Shown here: positions 1 through 10,660 of the stretch, one piece after another
How the letters are laid out: each line of letters begins with the position of its first letter
Position numbering within the stretch: the first letter of the stretch is position 1
DNA from: Hericium rajendrae
Lineage: Eukaryota > Basidiomycota > Agaricomycetes > Russulales > Hericiaceae
Assembly (NCBI GenBank): GCA_033439255.1
Contig: CM065878.1
Span: forward strand, 1,240,001-1,304,000
DNA length: 64,000 nucleotides
Reading direction: 5' to 3'
Position numbers and translations under genes: made by a program
Notes under the pieces: generated by a model
Seen by the model: only the letters and a program-made list of their open reading frames with translations
Databases searched by the model: none
Told to the model about the DNA's origin: nothing

Positions 1-3000
1 GCAGCGAGAAAAGGTTGACCGAGACGAAGGATGTTCTCATCTGCAGCTCGAGGTGAACTCTCATAATCTCAGCTTCGCCGAGTCTGGACTCACGATGCTT
101 GCCACTGGAGAGAGAATTGACAGTGTAAAGTCTGTACTGACCCTAGTCAGTAATGAGTCAATATCTAGACAATGTGGAAAAGCGAACGAAGGAGGGTAAT
201 AATGGAACCCACTTGAGAGGTCTTGGCATAAGTGAGAGTGAGCAAATACGCTGCCAGGTATAACTAAACAGCGACTGGTCAGTTGTATCATCCGCGAATA
301 AGCTGTAGAAACCAACGCACGATAAACATGACAATCTGATACCCTGCGGCAGCAGCAAAGGCAGCCAGAGGCGATGCCGTCGCGAGTGACACACAGTACG
401 AGAAAAGGGCACCAACAATCCCATAGAGGACTAAGATGAACCACTGCCATTGTCATGAGTGAAATGTCGGCTTGATGGACGGAAAAGACCCACGAAGAAG
501 CCGAGGCCGTGGAACTGATTTGAAACCGCAGCGAACATGATGACGATAATAGTGGATAAAAAGACAACAAACATAGAATCGAAAAGGAGATGCCCGACCC
601 ATAAACCGACGGGGTTGGACAAGCCGTTTGACAACTGCATAGCCTGCACGGAGGTGCGGCGTTCCTGCGAGATGTACAACGCGAAGAACGCTGGATATAC
701 GGCCTACAAAAAGAAAATGCAGTCAGTGAACCGCGCGGACGTGGCCATGCCTGGAGATACGCACCATAGCTGTGCCGAAGAAGGCGATCCATTTCAATGC
801 GACGAGCGTACCGGCATCTACAGGCGGGAAGTTCTCGTAATTCGCTAGGATGAGGCTCGGTCCTGGCGCTGTATTGCCTGTGCTGTTCAGTGCATGACTG
901 TACAGGATATTGGAAGCCAGATTGAGCAGAATAGGTCCATTGATCCCTGGGGAAGTCGCTTCCCATGCAACCAAAGCTTCATTTGTCTGCAAGTCCATGG
1001 AGATACCACCCAAGGATAACTCGTGGAAGTTCTGCTGTATAGTGTGAACGAAGGTGTCATTATCTGGTATATTGCGGATATGCAAAGCAGAACTGTTGCC
1101 GAGGGCCGATGTGATGTTAGGCGGCGTCACAAGAAGCTCTTCTCCCAGAATCAACCCGAGAAAATTACTCGGAGACGCAGGGAGATACAGCGGCATCTGC
1201 GTCGAGTTGCGGAACGTTGTCGTGCAAGATTGTGATCTACCGGAAATGAAAAACAGAGGGATGCAAGATCCAGCGATGGCCATGATGACAAGTAGAAGTG
1301 GCATTAACCAGCTGCGCCATGCGATGTAGTAATGCTTCTGGAAGATGATAAAGGACTGAAGGAGGGGGGCCATCTTTTGTCCTGTGGTTAGTTGAACAGC
1401 AGAGGGTATTTTGCCGTCCGAAGGCATGAGGGCGCGATTCATCTCTTTGTCAGTCCTGGATGAAGAGCTAAGTTGAGATTCAGAGTCCTTGTTCATGAGT
1501 TTCAAGAAGATGTCCTCCATAGTTGTACCTTGTATGTCGTAGGAGACAATACCATAGGTGTTGCTCTCCTGATCGAGAAGCTGAAGCACACGCTCCACTG
1601 TCTGTGCATCTTTCGTTCGTAAGTGGTATGATATTTGCGTTGGCGATGACGAGGATGTATATGTGGATGGCGCAAGCGCACGGATGCTTTCAAGTAAGCT
1701 GTCTGGTGAGAATTCGAGATCAACCTTCTTCTCCACCTTGACCTCCTCGAACATGACATGGACTGTGTATCCTTCTCCAAGATTGGATTTAAGAGAGACA
1801 GGAGAGCCATTGGCCACTAGCTTTTCAGGAGCGGCAAGAATAGCTATATTGTCAGCCAAAAGATCAGCCTCATCAAGAAACTACATACAACACCCTGTCA
1901 GAAATGTCAGTATGCGACACGAAAGATCTCACGTGAGTAGTGAAGATGACCATCCTGTCATGTCAGGCTGACGTCAACGTTCTCCATAATGCACGGCGGG
2001 ACAACGGATCTACGCCAGACATGCATTCATCCACAAGGACGACTTGGGCACTCGTGTTAGCACAGGAGGACACTTTGCAAAGAATAGCACCCACTCTTCG
2101 AACCACCAACAAACCCAATCGCCAACTGCAGTTTCCTCTTCTGCCCTCCCGACAAGGTATTTGCATTCTCATGGGTCTTCTTCTCCAAATCACAATCCCG
2201 CAGCAGCTGCTCTAGATCATCATCTCCAACCAGCACATTTTTTGAATGCTTGATTGCCTTCCAAACGCGCAGCATCTGGTAGCACGTCAGCTCCGGGAAC
2301 AGCACGTTCTTCTGCAGGACGATACCGATGGTGCCACGTGGCGGGTGGGCAACGCCACCTTCGAATGTGACAGAACCAGACGTATGACCAAGGAGGCCTG
2401 CTATGATCGAGAGAGCGGTCGATTTTCCGGCTCTGAATCATACCACCAGTCAGCACATGGAACAGAGGCAGGATATACCACTGACCCATTTGATCCGAGA
2501 AGAACGAAGATCCCAAACTTGGGTATGTCAAACGAGAGATCCGAGATTGCTGTAACGACGCCGTGCGAGCGACGGAAGAACGAAGGGTCGAACATCTTCT
2601 GTAAGTTGTGCACCGAGATCGCGGTGTCGGGAGACATATCTGTAGCTGGCTGATTTATGCTGAGCATCTCCCTGCATCTCCAGAAGAGCCAAGATCGACC
2701 GCTTGACGGTTCGCGTGCATCATACAACCTTCTCTCCCAGAGCACGGCAAGCCATGGCCAGAGAAATATGTCGATCTGCAGTTCATGATAAGTGCTAGGA
2801 GATATTGAACGCGAGACATAGACTGACTATTCCCGCAATCAGAATGGGCAGCAATCGCATCCCGCTATCCGGATCTGCGTCCAGCACATTGGTCGGCATC
2901 TGGCGGTTCTCGAACCCAGCAATCGTCCGGATCGTGAAGATATAGTATCCCGGTGGGAATATCACGGAAAATATGAACGCGGTCCCAGAGCCCACCGCCC

Positions 3001-3788
3001 CCATGACCAGCGCAATGATCGTGAACACGATCGCAAGAAACGTCGACGCTACAGCTGCGAGCTGCGGACTTTTCTCGAAGGGCATAGCGACGAAGAAGGA
3101 CCAGCTCGCGAGGGAGAGCCCGAGGATGAGATGCACCACAAAGATAAGTCCTGCGGAGGACGCGCTGAATATGCGCACATGCCATAGGAGGGAAACGATG
3201 ATCCATGCGGGAAGGTATGCGAGTGAGATGCTCACATGCCATGAGAGTATGCGTGCCGAGTCGATGAGACCCATCACTTTGAGGTGGCTCGTGAGCAGGT
3301 TTGCCCGCTCGCCCATGAAGGAGCCTGGGAGCTGATACGCGATCCCGATGTAGCAAATGAACAAGGCCAATACGAGTAGAGTTCGGAGGCCGCAAATATA
3401 ACCTAGAAAGGATCTATCAAACATTGAAACAACGGACAGAAGGTCAAGACTGACTGAGGCGGATATCTGTGTTTTGCATCTCATTAGTTTCCTGGTTAAA
3501 TGGCCACTCCAAGGGTGTTGGCACTTGCTGGCCTGTTCTTAGAGATATGAAGGCCTTCCGAAATGTCATGTCAATGCCCAAGATGCTAAAATTCGAGATG
3601 TACCTCATCGAGCGCCCACTGCAACGGAAGGATGCGCTTCTCGTAGTCGCTATTATGCTTTGGCGAATCAATATGGAACAAACCTCCATCTGCGCTGATG
3701 GTATAATTTATGGGAAGCACTTCGCTAGCATCTGGAAAAACGGTTTTTCGGTTGATAGCCGAGGTCTTGTTATAGTAACCGCTGCCAG
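1..3788 (-). pseudogene. ABCA-type ABC transporter body, interrupted by a stop codon
   Basis: Reads right to left and continues past the left edge. Removing introns of about 40-65 nt gives one continuous ABC subfamily A protein: extracellular part (ADGGLFHIDSPKH, near 3690), membrane spans (3400-2800), then the first ATP-binding domain with Walker A GSNGAGKST (split by an intron, 2420-2500), signature LSGGQKRK (about 2130) and Walker B IVLVDECMSG (about 2020). The ADNIAILAAPEKL stretch follows (1859 leftwards), then the second membrane domain. The second ATPase domain lies outside the window. One codon breaks the frame: TGA at 1965-1963, where the family has arginine after ALWRTLTSA. All flanking sequence is clean, so the lesion is recent or a base error. 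The N-terminal pieces lie beyond large insertions at 7263-7554 and 12445-12519. The family moves lipids or other hydrophobic compounds across membranes; the substrate here is unknown. Confidence 0.85.
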
Positions 3789-3974
3789 CTACAAATAGAA
3801 GACTTCTGAACTATGATTGCTAATGATTAGATATTGATGGAAGCATCTTGGTATGTAATACGCAACCCAGCTACAGTAGCATCTATAGCAGTCATATTTC
3901 TGAGGAAGAAATCAAGTCATATATTCAAAATAAAGCTACAAATTATATTATATTATGACTCTACTTTACAAGGT

Positions 3975-5155
3975 AATAGTTGGGGGAGACAACGCGGGTG
4001 CGGGGGAGACGACACGGGTGCACAGGAGATGGCAAGGGTGCACGGGAGACAGCAAGGGCGTGCGGGAGACGGCAAGAGCACGTGGGAGGCGATGCAGACA
4101 TGTGCGAGATGGCGGGAGGCATGTGGGAGGCGGTGCTAGTGCGCGGGAGACGGTGCCAGTGTGCACGAGGAAGACGGCACCGACGTGAGGGGAAGACGAT
4201 GCCGACGTGTGGGGAAGATGATGCCGATGTGCAAGAGGTGACGCAGGCGAGTGGGAGATGGCAGGGGTGCGCAGAAGGCAGCAGGGGGTGCACAGGAGGT
4301 GGCGCGGACGCGCGGGAGATGGCAGAGGGTGTGCGGGAGGCAGCACGGATGCATGGGAAACGGCGCAGATGCGAACGAGGCGACACAGGCACGGGGAAGA
4401 TGGCGCCAGCGTGCAGGAGACAGGAGAGGCGTGCGAGAGGCGACACGGACACGTGGGAGACGACAGGGAGTGCGCGGGAGGCAGCACGGATGCGCGAGAG
4501 ATGGCGCGGGAGATGGTGCAGGCACGCACGAGGCGATGCAGGCATGCACGAGGCAATGCAGGCACAAGGAAGATGGCGCCAGCGCGTAGGAGACGGGAGG
4601 GGTGCGCAGGAGACAGAAGGGCACGCGGGAGGCGGCGCGGACATACGGGAGGCGGCAGGGGGTGCATGGGAGGCGGCACGGATGCACGGGAGATGGCACA
4701 GGCGTGCAGGAGACAGCGCGGGTGCGGGGAAGATGGCGCCAGCGCGCAGAAGATGAGAGAGGCGCGCAGGAGACGGGAGGGGGCGCAGGAGATGGGAGCA
4801 GTGCACGCGAGTCGGCGCGGACAGGCGGGAGATGGCAGGGGCTGCACGGGAGTCGGCGCAGACACGCGGGAGATGGCAGGGGCTGCGCGGGAGTCGGTGT
4901 GGGCGCGCGGGAGTCGGCGCAGGTACGCGGGAGTCGGCGCGGGTGTGCGGGAGACGGCGCGGGCGCATGGGAGATGGCGCGGGCGCATGGGAGACAGCGC
5001 GGGAGATGGCGCGGGCATGCAGGAGACAGCGCGGGCACGCGGGAGATGGCGCAGGTGCGCACCAGGCGACGCAGGCACGGAGAAGATGGCGCTGGCGCGT
5101 AGGAGACGGGAGGGGCACGCGGGAGACAGCATGGATGCGCGGGATGCGCAGAGTA
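3975..5155 (-). repeat. GC-rich imperfect minisatellite, left arm
   Basis: About 1.2 kb of degenerate repeats with a period near 21 nt (seven codons), G-rich on the plus strand and C-rich on the minus strand; the minus-strand unit resembles CCCGCGCCGACTCC. Because the C-rich strand almost never forms TAA, TAG or TGA, all three minus frames stay open for 300-425 codons. None of these frames shows a domain, so they are best read as a composition effect. The array follows directly after the hairpin and intron module at 5161-5238, as in the other copies. Confidence 0.8.
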
Positions 5156-5160
5156 AAAAC

Positions 5161-5238
5161 GAGAGTATCGCCTGTATTCGAACAGGCGATACTCTCTGAA
5201 TTAGTGGTGAACAAGGTCAATAAGATGGATTTACTCAC
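5161..5238 (-). other. Hairpin plus intron-like module, copy A
   Basis: Minus strand: donor GTGAGT at 5238, branch-like CTAAT, acceptor CAG ending at 5196, giving a 43-nt potential intron. The acceptor is followed at once by a perfect hairpin (5161-5196): 15-nt stem beginning GAGAGTATCGCC, 6-nt loop. A second potential intron lies just upstream on the same strand (5328-5285, 44 nt, GTATGT to TTGCAG), leaving a 46-nt exon between them. After the hairpin the C-rich minisatellite begins. The splice signals are strong for this fungus; whether a transcript exists is unknown. Confidence 0.7.
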
Positions 5239-5657
5239 TGTGTAGCCTCTACAGCTCTTCCCTGTGGTGAATCTGGCTTAACACCTGCAAAAGATATGTG
5301 AGTTATCCATTGACGGAGGGAAACATACCTTGCAGGTTTGAAAAAACAGCCGTGGGACATGTTTGGCTGCAGCCAAACGTTTCCCACGCACCCCCCCGCG
5401 TTTTTTTTTGGTTCAACTTCACAAGTCGAAACGTGCGCAGGCACGGCCCGTCGCGCGCCGTGCTGTTTTATTGCCCATATATGGTCATTAAAACAGCTCG
5501 GGCCGCGCGGCTCCGTGTGCTCAACTTGTGCGCGACTCGACTTCGTTTGCCACGTCGTCTTCCTTCCACCCACAGTGACCCACCCCTTCCTCACTGTGGA
5601 AATTTTATTGTAAGTATCTTCCAATCTTTTTTGATACTTCTTGGGCTGCGAATAAAG
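5239..5657. other. Head-to-head core with palindromes, possible bidirectional promoter
   Basis: The two modules A (minus) and B (plus) point away from this core. It holds a 38-nt imperfect palindrome centred on GCTGCAGC (5351-5388, two mismatched pairs), a palindrome centred on CATATATG (stem 5462-5470 with 5489-5497), and a longer diffuse inverted symmetry spanning about 5420-5540. The symmetric layout suggests one region driving transcripts both ways. No TATA box stands out. The promoter role is inference. Confidence 0.45.
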
Positions 5658-5733
5658 GTGAGTACCTACGGTTTTGCTGTAGCTTCGCTGTCTAATCAAG
5701 AGAGTATCGCTCGCATTGTCGAGCGATACTCTC
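5658..5733 (+). other. Hairpin plus intron-like module, copy B
   Basis: Plus strand: donor GTGAGT at 5658, branch-like TCTAAT, acceptor CAAG ending at 5700, giving a 43-nt potential intron, the same length as copy A. A perfect hairpin follows at 5700-5733 with a 14-nt stem beginning GAGAGTATCGCTCG and a 6-nt loop. The C-rich minisatellite starts about 10 nt further on. Copies A and B are in opposite orientation around the core. Confidence 0.7.
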
Positions 5734-5744
5734 ATTTTTGTACA

Positions 5745-6790
5745 CTTTGCAATGCCCCCACCGACTCCTGCGCACCCACACCGCCTCCTGCGTGCTACGT
5801 CGCCACCCGCGCACCTGCGCCGCCACCCGATCGCCTCCATCGACTCGCTCACATCTGTGAGACGCCAGCGCCAACTCGCGCGCGCCTCTTGCCAACTCGC
5901 GCGCACCCTCGCCGATGCCCCTGCACTCCCATGCGCCCGCGCCGACTCCTATGCACCCACAACGATTCTTGCGCACCTACGTCGACTCCCGCGGGTCCCC
6001 GCCGACTCGATCATGCCGGCGCCACCTCCCGCCTCTCGCCTTCCCAAACTGCCTCCTGCGCGCTCCCGCACCACATCCAGCGCGCCTCTGCCGCGTCCAG
6101 CGCGGCTGTGCCTACGCCTGTGCACCCGCGCCGGTCTACTGCATGCCCGCGCAGACTCGGACATCCCCGCGCGGACTCATGTGTACTATCTGCCGACTTC
6201 TGCATCCCTGCGCCGATGCCAGCACGCCCGCGACACCTCCCATGTACCCGCGCCTTCCGTGCCCGCGCCTTCCGTGCCCGCACGCCGACTTACATTCGTG
6301 CACGGATTTCTGCGTGCCTGCACTGCCTCCTGCTGCCACCGCCTGCACACCCATGCTGCCTCCAGCATGGCCATGCCGATGTCTGCGTGCGCGCGCAGAC
6401 TCGCACACCTCCGCATGGACTCGCACATGCCCCCTTGCGATTTCTTCAGTCCCCGCGCTGATGCCTGCACGTCCGCGCCGCTGCCAGCATGCCTCCATGA
6501 CGACTTGCATGTACCCGCGCCGTCTCGTGCGCCCCGCGCCACCTCCTGCTGCCCCTGCCGCTGCCTGCACGCCTGCACCATCTCCAGCGCACCCGCGCTG
6601 GCTATGACGCGTCCACACCGACTCCTGCATGCTGGTGCTGACTCCCGCATGCTAGTGCTGATACCCATGCAGCCCCGCCGATGTGCGTGTGCCCTTGCTG
6701 ACCCTTGCAATGTGCCCCTGCCACCTCCCGCACATGCCCACCAATCTCTGCATGTCCCCCACTGACCGCTGCATGCCCATGTTGCCTCCT
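5745..6790 (+). repeat. GC-rich imperfect minisatellite, right arm
   Basis: About 1 kb, C-rich on the plus strand, with degenerate units of about 20-21 nt resembling GCGCCGACTCCTGCGCACCC. It mirrors the left arm in inverted orientation. Long plus-strand frames exist (up to 349-387 codons) but consist only of Arg, Pro, Ala, Ser, His and Cys low-complexity sequence, so I do not call a protein. Confidence 0.8.
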
Positions 6791-6796
6791 GTAGTG

Positions 6797-6834
6797 CGTG
6801 GGAACTGTTTTGCTGCAGCAAAACAGTTCCCACG
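6797..6834. repeat. Perfect 38-nt palindrome
   Basis: Both halves match exactly around the centre GCTGCAGC, with the outer ends CGTGGG and CCCACG. A second palindrome of the same length, core and ends lies at 5351-5388 with two mismatches. The pair brackets core plus right arm, so it may mark a unit of the element. Confidence 0.85.
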
Positions 6835-7262
6835 AGGCATTGATGCTACAGGTGCAGAAGGATATGGAGCAGGAGATCCATCTGTGTAATATAGCTCTGC
6901 TGCTGACTGTGTGTTACTAATAGTGTACAAAATGTAAATAGCCAAAAATATAATATTTTGCATGATATATTCTTGGAGATCTGATATGAGAGACTAATGG
7001 ATTATAGCAAACTATATTGTACTGAATCTCACATACTGCAGTATAGCCTTATAGTAGCTACAGTAGCTGCACAATATAGCTACAGTAGATACTGACATCT
7101 ACAGACACTATAGATCACTACAGACTGACTACAGGCTGATACAGACCGCTACATGTACTTGTAATAAAGACCCACCTATCAACAGATGCTACAGAAAATA
7201 TATAATCTATTATAGCTATTGTAGACCATATTTTCTACTGTAGGCTAAAGTAGTACAGACAC

Positions 7263-7554
7263 TTTTTCCAGATGGCCTATTGTTCATGGGTGGTATAGAA
7301 TTAAACGAGACAGTGGCAAAGCATTTGGAGAAGAGATTGAAATTCTGCGGACATGCCGATGGTATATCGGTGGGAGACACGACCTTCCGCACAGCGTGAA
7401 GTTGTCTTGAAGAAAATCCCCATGTCACATGCAACATGATATCGGCAGGATTAGGGAAACTAGAGCCATTGGTGCCATCTGCCCATATGAGAGCAAGCGA
7501 CCCATCAAACTCTTGTGTCAAGTTGAAGACAGGAACGGGTGATCCAATGCCATA
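7263..7554 (-). pseudogene. ABCA-type transporter, N-terminal extracellular exon
   Basis: Starts after an acceptor CAG with YGIGSPVPVFNL and continues with EFDGSLALIWADG, TWGFSSRQLHAVRK and IPSACPQNFNLFSKCFATV, then FNSIPP. This is the first extracellular loop found in fungal ABCA-like proteins. It fits in order between the N-terminal exon (12445-12519) and the body (up to 3788). The frame is open throughout. The exon can end before a GT at 7262 in the phase needed by the next exon. Upstream, only about 26 nt separate it from the end of the outer hAT-like element. Confidence 0.8.
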
Positions 7555-8458
7555 CTGACATTTTTAACATCTTGTCAAATTAGGGTTCGACACGAGTCAG
7601 AGTCACCCGCAGGTCAATACAGGTATACCCGCGAAATTTACCTGCGGGTTCCTGACCCACAGATCCGGATCACCTGGTGGCTGAGACTCACCCGGATCCA
7701 GGTCAAGCTTTTTCTAAAATGCACAAACCCGCGAGTGACCCGCAGGTGACCTGTGGTCCAGTATTTATTCATCAATGGTGTTTTATGTACTACTCAAGTA
7801 TGTACATCTACAAAAGATACATGAACTTTCCAATTTATGTGTGTAGTGTATTCAACCCTCTTCGAGTTACCGCCGCCACCATATTTACTTACTACTGCCT
7901 GCTGCCAGTGCTTCTGCGCATGGTCATTGAGGCTCACCGCTATACATGTGCATGCGCTAACGGGGCGTGAGCATAGGTGTACCCTTCGCAGGGATGCGAA
8001 GCCAACGCTGTGCTGTTGAGGGGCATGTGGAGGGTGAGGCGGACACGGGCATGGTATGGAAGTTGGCACATGCAGCCTCCACGCCGCTGAGTCTTACGAG
8101 TCGTCGCTCGCAACATGAGCGGGGGATAGGCGTGAGGCATCCATGCATCATGTGGTGTATGTGGCAGCGCGCACATCTGTTGCATGCATAAACGTACATG
8201 TGGGGACGGGGCTAGGCAGTCGGGGGCACATTCGCGTGCCTGCACTGGCGAGGCATGAACGGTAGAGATGTGAGCATGCGGTGTTCAAGGTGAGACACGA
8301 ATGCATTGATTTGTGACATACGTGTGGGCACCTTAATGTGCGATACCCGCGCTGGATGGGGCACGGAGGCATTGATGATGGGGCGCGGATGGGGCGTGAG
8401 CGGCAGACATATGTGCATGTGTGCACGCTGGCGACAAGTGCACACTGTCAGTATGCAG

Positions 8459-10247
8459 TAGGGATGGACACGAGTCAGAGTCACCTGCGGGTCAATACAG
8501 GTATACCTGTGAAATTTACCCACGGGTTCCTGACCCGCAGATCCGGATCACTCGGTGGCACAAACCCGTCCGGGTCCAGGTCAAAGTGTTACTGAAATAT
8601 GTTGACCCACGAGTTACCCGCGAGTAACCTGTTGTATTTATTTAATAGTTGTATATTATCATTATAGTATGTACACTATATACATGAACTCGATGATTCA
8701 TAATTCTACTGTCGCACACTGCCTTCTTATGAATTACGGATGTGACAGAGCCGTGCGCAAGGCGCGCACGAAGCGTCAAAGGGAGCGGGTGACGGAACCG
8801 CGCGCGAGGTGGCCAAGGGCGGCAGATGAGGGGGAGGCATGTGAATGGGGGGCGCGCGGTGCAGCAAAGGGCGGGACATGCACGCAAGGCGTGCAGTGGG
8901 TGGCGCCGCACCGTGCGCGCCGTGAATGAGCGAGGTCTTCAGCAGATGCATGAGGTGTCGGGGGCGGCGAGAGGCGTGCGGGGTCGTGTGCGACGTGGCA
9001 GACCCATCGCCAGAGAGAGGTGCTGGGAACATGCGAGGGGCGTGCGCGAGGCCATGGGCCCGTGCACCATGCGCGCGGGGCGTGCACAACGCCGCAGGCC
9101 TGCAGGCGAGGCAAGTGAGGGACATGCGACGGTCCCCGGGCTGTTGCGTGCCCGTGCGAGAGACGTTCGACTGCCGCGGGCCCGTACGCGATGCAGGGTG
9201 CATGCGGGACCGCGGGCAACGGGCACGAACGACGGACGAGCCCCATTGCCATGGCAACGGGACTCTACCGTGGGTGCCCGCACGTCGTTGACGACGCACA
9301 GGCGGCGCGGAACGACGTGGCACGACGGCCATGCGTGGCCGTGCGCGCGAAAGGGGAGCAGGGGGATGCAGGGATGTCGTCATGCGTGGGGTGTCAGTGC
9401 CGCGCCCGGGCAGCTCGATGAGTTGGCGATGTTACGCGATGCGAGAGGGGGCGATAGGGACAAGGGGGTTGATGTTGGACGGGCGATGGTGGGAGGGCGG
9501 GGACAAACAAACGAGTGTCGTTCATTTTCGAACGACACTCTGAGTTAGCAAAAAGAAACACGAAAAAAATGTTTTTTTTTTTACTCACCTGATGCCCCTC
9601 CAGCTATAATCCTCTATACAACCCGTCTTGACCATCGATAGGCGTCAAGAACGAGGCGAGGCGAGAGAGCAGAGATAGAGAGAGTAAAGGAAGGAGAAGG
9701 AAGAATAAGCAAGTGCAGTCTCGACGTGCTTCAGCCACCGAACGCGCTTCAGCCACCGAACGAGCGAAGCTACGTTCCTCAAGCTTCAACAAATCAGATA
9801 AAGTGGTATAAAATAAGAGAAAAAAGGTGCAATAATAGATAGTACTTGAGATTTACATGAATGAGAAAATGACGTATTTACTGTACTCTGCATCCCTGAG
9901 CAACAACATCACCTTAGTGAAGTCTGCTGCCCACAAGCTGCCCAGTCTCTGATGCAGCTCTCGGCAGCTCCCGGCAGCCACGGTTCTCCTGCAGCGCACT
10001 CGTCGCCGCTGGCGCTGTTCTACAGCCGTTTTCACTGCACCGGTGCATTGAGTTCTGTCACTGAAGAATAGCAGGATCACTACATAACTGACCTGCGAGT
10101 GACCCGTGATGTCACAGGTACCTGACCCACGGCTCCGGATCACCCGGTGGCTGAAACCCACGCGGATCCAGGTCAGGCGTCGTGCTATGTTGAATACCCG
10201 CGGGTTCGGATCCGGGTCACCCGCGAGTGCACTCGTGTCCATCCCTA
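8459..10247. mobile_element. Inner hAT-like non-autonomous element with perfect 8-bp target duplication
   Basis: Ends are the 17-bp inverted repeat TAGGGATGGACACGAGT, two bases different from the outer element. It is flanked by the direct repeat GTATGCAG at 8451-8458 and 10248-10255, a perfect 8-bp target duplication, the hallmark of the hAT superfamily. It is 1,789 bp long, sits inside the outer element, and shares its plan: subterminal motif-rich ends, an AT-rich zone, a G-rich zone (8750-9500), a hairpin-intron module (copy C) and a TATA-like sequence on the minus strand near 9815. It encodes no transposase, so it must be moved in trans. Confidence 0.88.
9513..9588 (-). other. Hairpin plus intron-like module, copy C
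   Basis: Minus strand: donor GTGAGT at 9588, branch-like GCTAAC, acceptor CAG ending at 9540 (49 nt). The hairpin at 9513-9540 is perfect, with an 11-nt stem beginning GAGTGTCGTTC and a 6-nt loop. C-rich sequence follows on the minus strand. Upstream on the same strand is a 62-codon frame (9792-9604) and a TATA-like TTTATACC near 9815, which could be a first exon and promoter. Confidence 0.7.
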
Positions 10248-10660
10248 GTATGCAGAGCCATGCGCGGGCAATTGCTCGTTGTTGAAGGGCATGTGGGCGG
10301 TGAGAGGAACACGGGGGCAAGTGTCGAAATTGACGCATGCGGTCCCGCGCGGGTGATAAACAGAAGGCGATCGATCTCGTTGCTACAGCAATGAGGCTCG
10401 ACCATTCTTGTTGCGGGCCATCCATGCACTATGCCTGGACCATGCGTACACTTAGGGTGGTGAGCGGGAGATAGAACGTCGTGCGCACGAGCCCGGTTCG
10501 TGGACGATCGGGGCGGGGCACAGGTTTGACGCATTGATGAGGGCATTGTGGGCACTGGGGGGGGAGTATTGAAAGCAGAGGCACGGGCAGTGCGCAAGAG
10601 GTGATGGGGCTGTCAGAGGACCGTGAGGTGTCATCAATGTCGAAAAACAATGAAAAGCGC

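Larger units (their letters stand above)
3789..7262 (-). mobile_element. 3.4 kb insertion lying in a potential giant intron of the ABCA gene
   Basis: This block separates two ABCA coding pieces. On the minus strand the upstream piece can end with a GT donor (7262-7261) in phase 1. The downstream piece starts after TTGTAG (3791-3789) needing phase 1, so the block could be spliced as a 3,474-nt intron. Inside are an AT-rich left end (3800-3970), a G-rich arm (3975-5155), a head-to-head core (5160-5735), a C-rich arm (5745-6790), a perfect palindrome (6797-6834) and an AT-rich right end with many CTACAGTAG-like motifs (6890-7260). The same motif occurs near 3870, hinting at related termini. I found no clear terminal inverted repeat or target duplication and no transposase. 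It is therefore called mobile from context only. Confidence 0.6.

Noticed and set aside
723-1859. Separate short protein-coding gene on the minus strand
   Set aside because: It is one exon set of the ABCA gene (post-ATPase region and second membrane domain), not an independent gene.
5196-5204. Helitron 3' end (hairpin followed by a short tail ending TTAG)
   Set aside because: Not fully excluded, but copies C and D lie inside elements with hAT-type ends and all four copies conserve a splice donor and branch site further out, which a Helitron terminus would not explain.
3961-5238. Three overlapping minus-strand frames of 308-425 codons
   Set aside because: They arise from stop-poor C-rich minisatellite sequence, contain no domain, and all frames are equally open; kept as a repeat, not a gene.
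5298-6765. Long plus-strand frames of 349-387 codons
   Set aside because: Same composition effect in the right arm; Cys/Pro/Arg low complexity without a recognisable fold.
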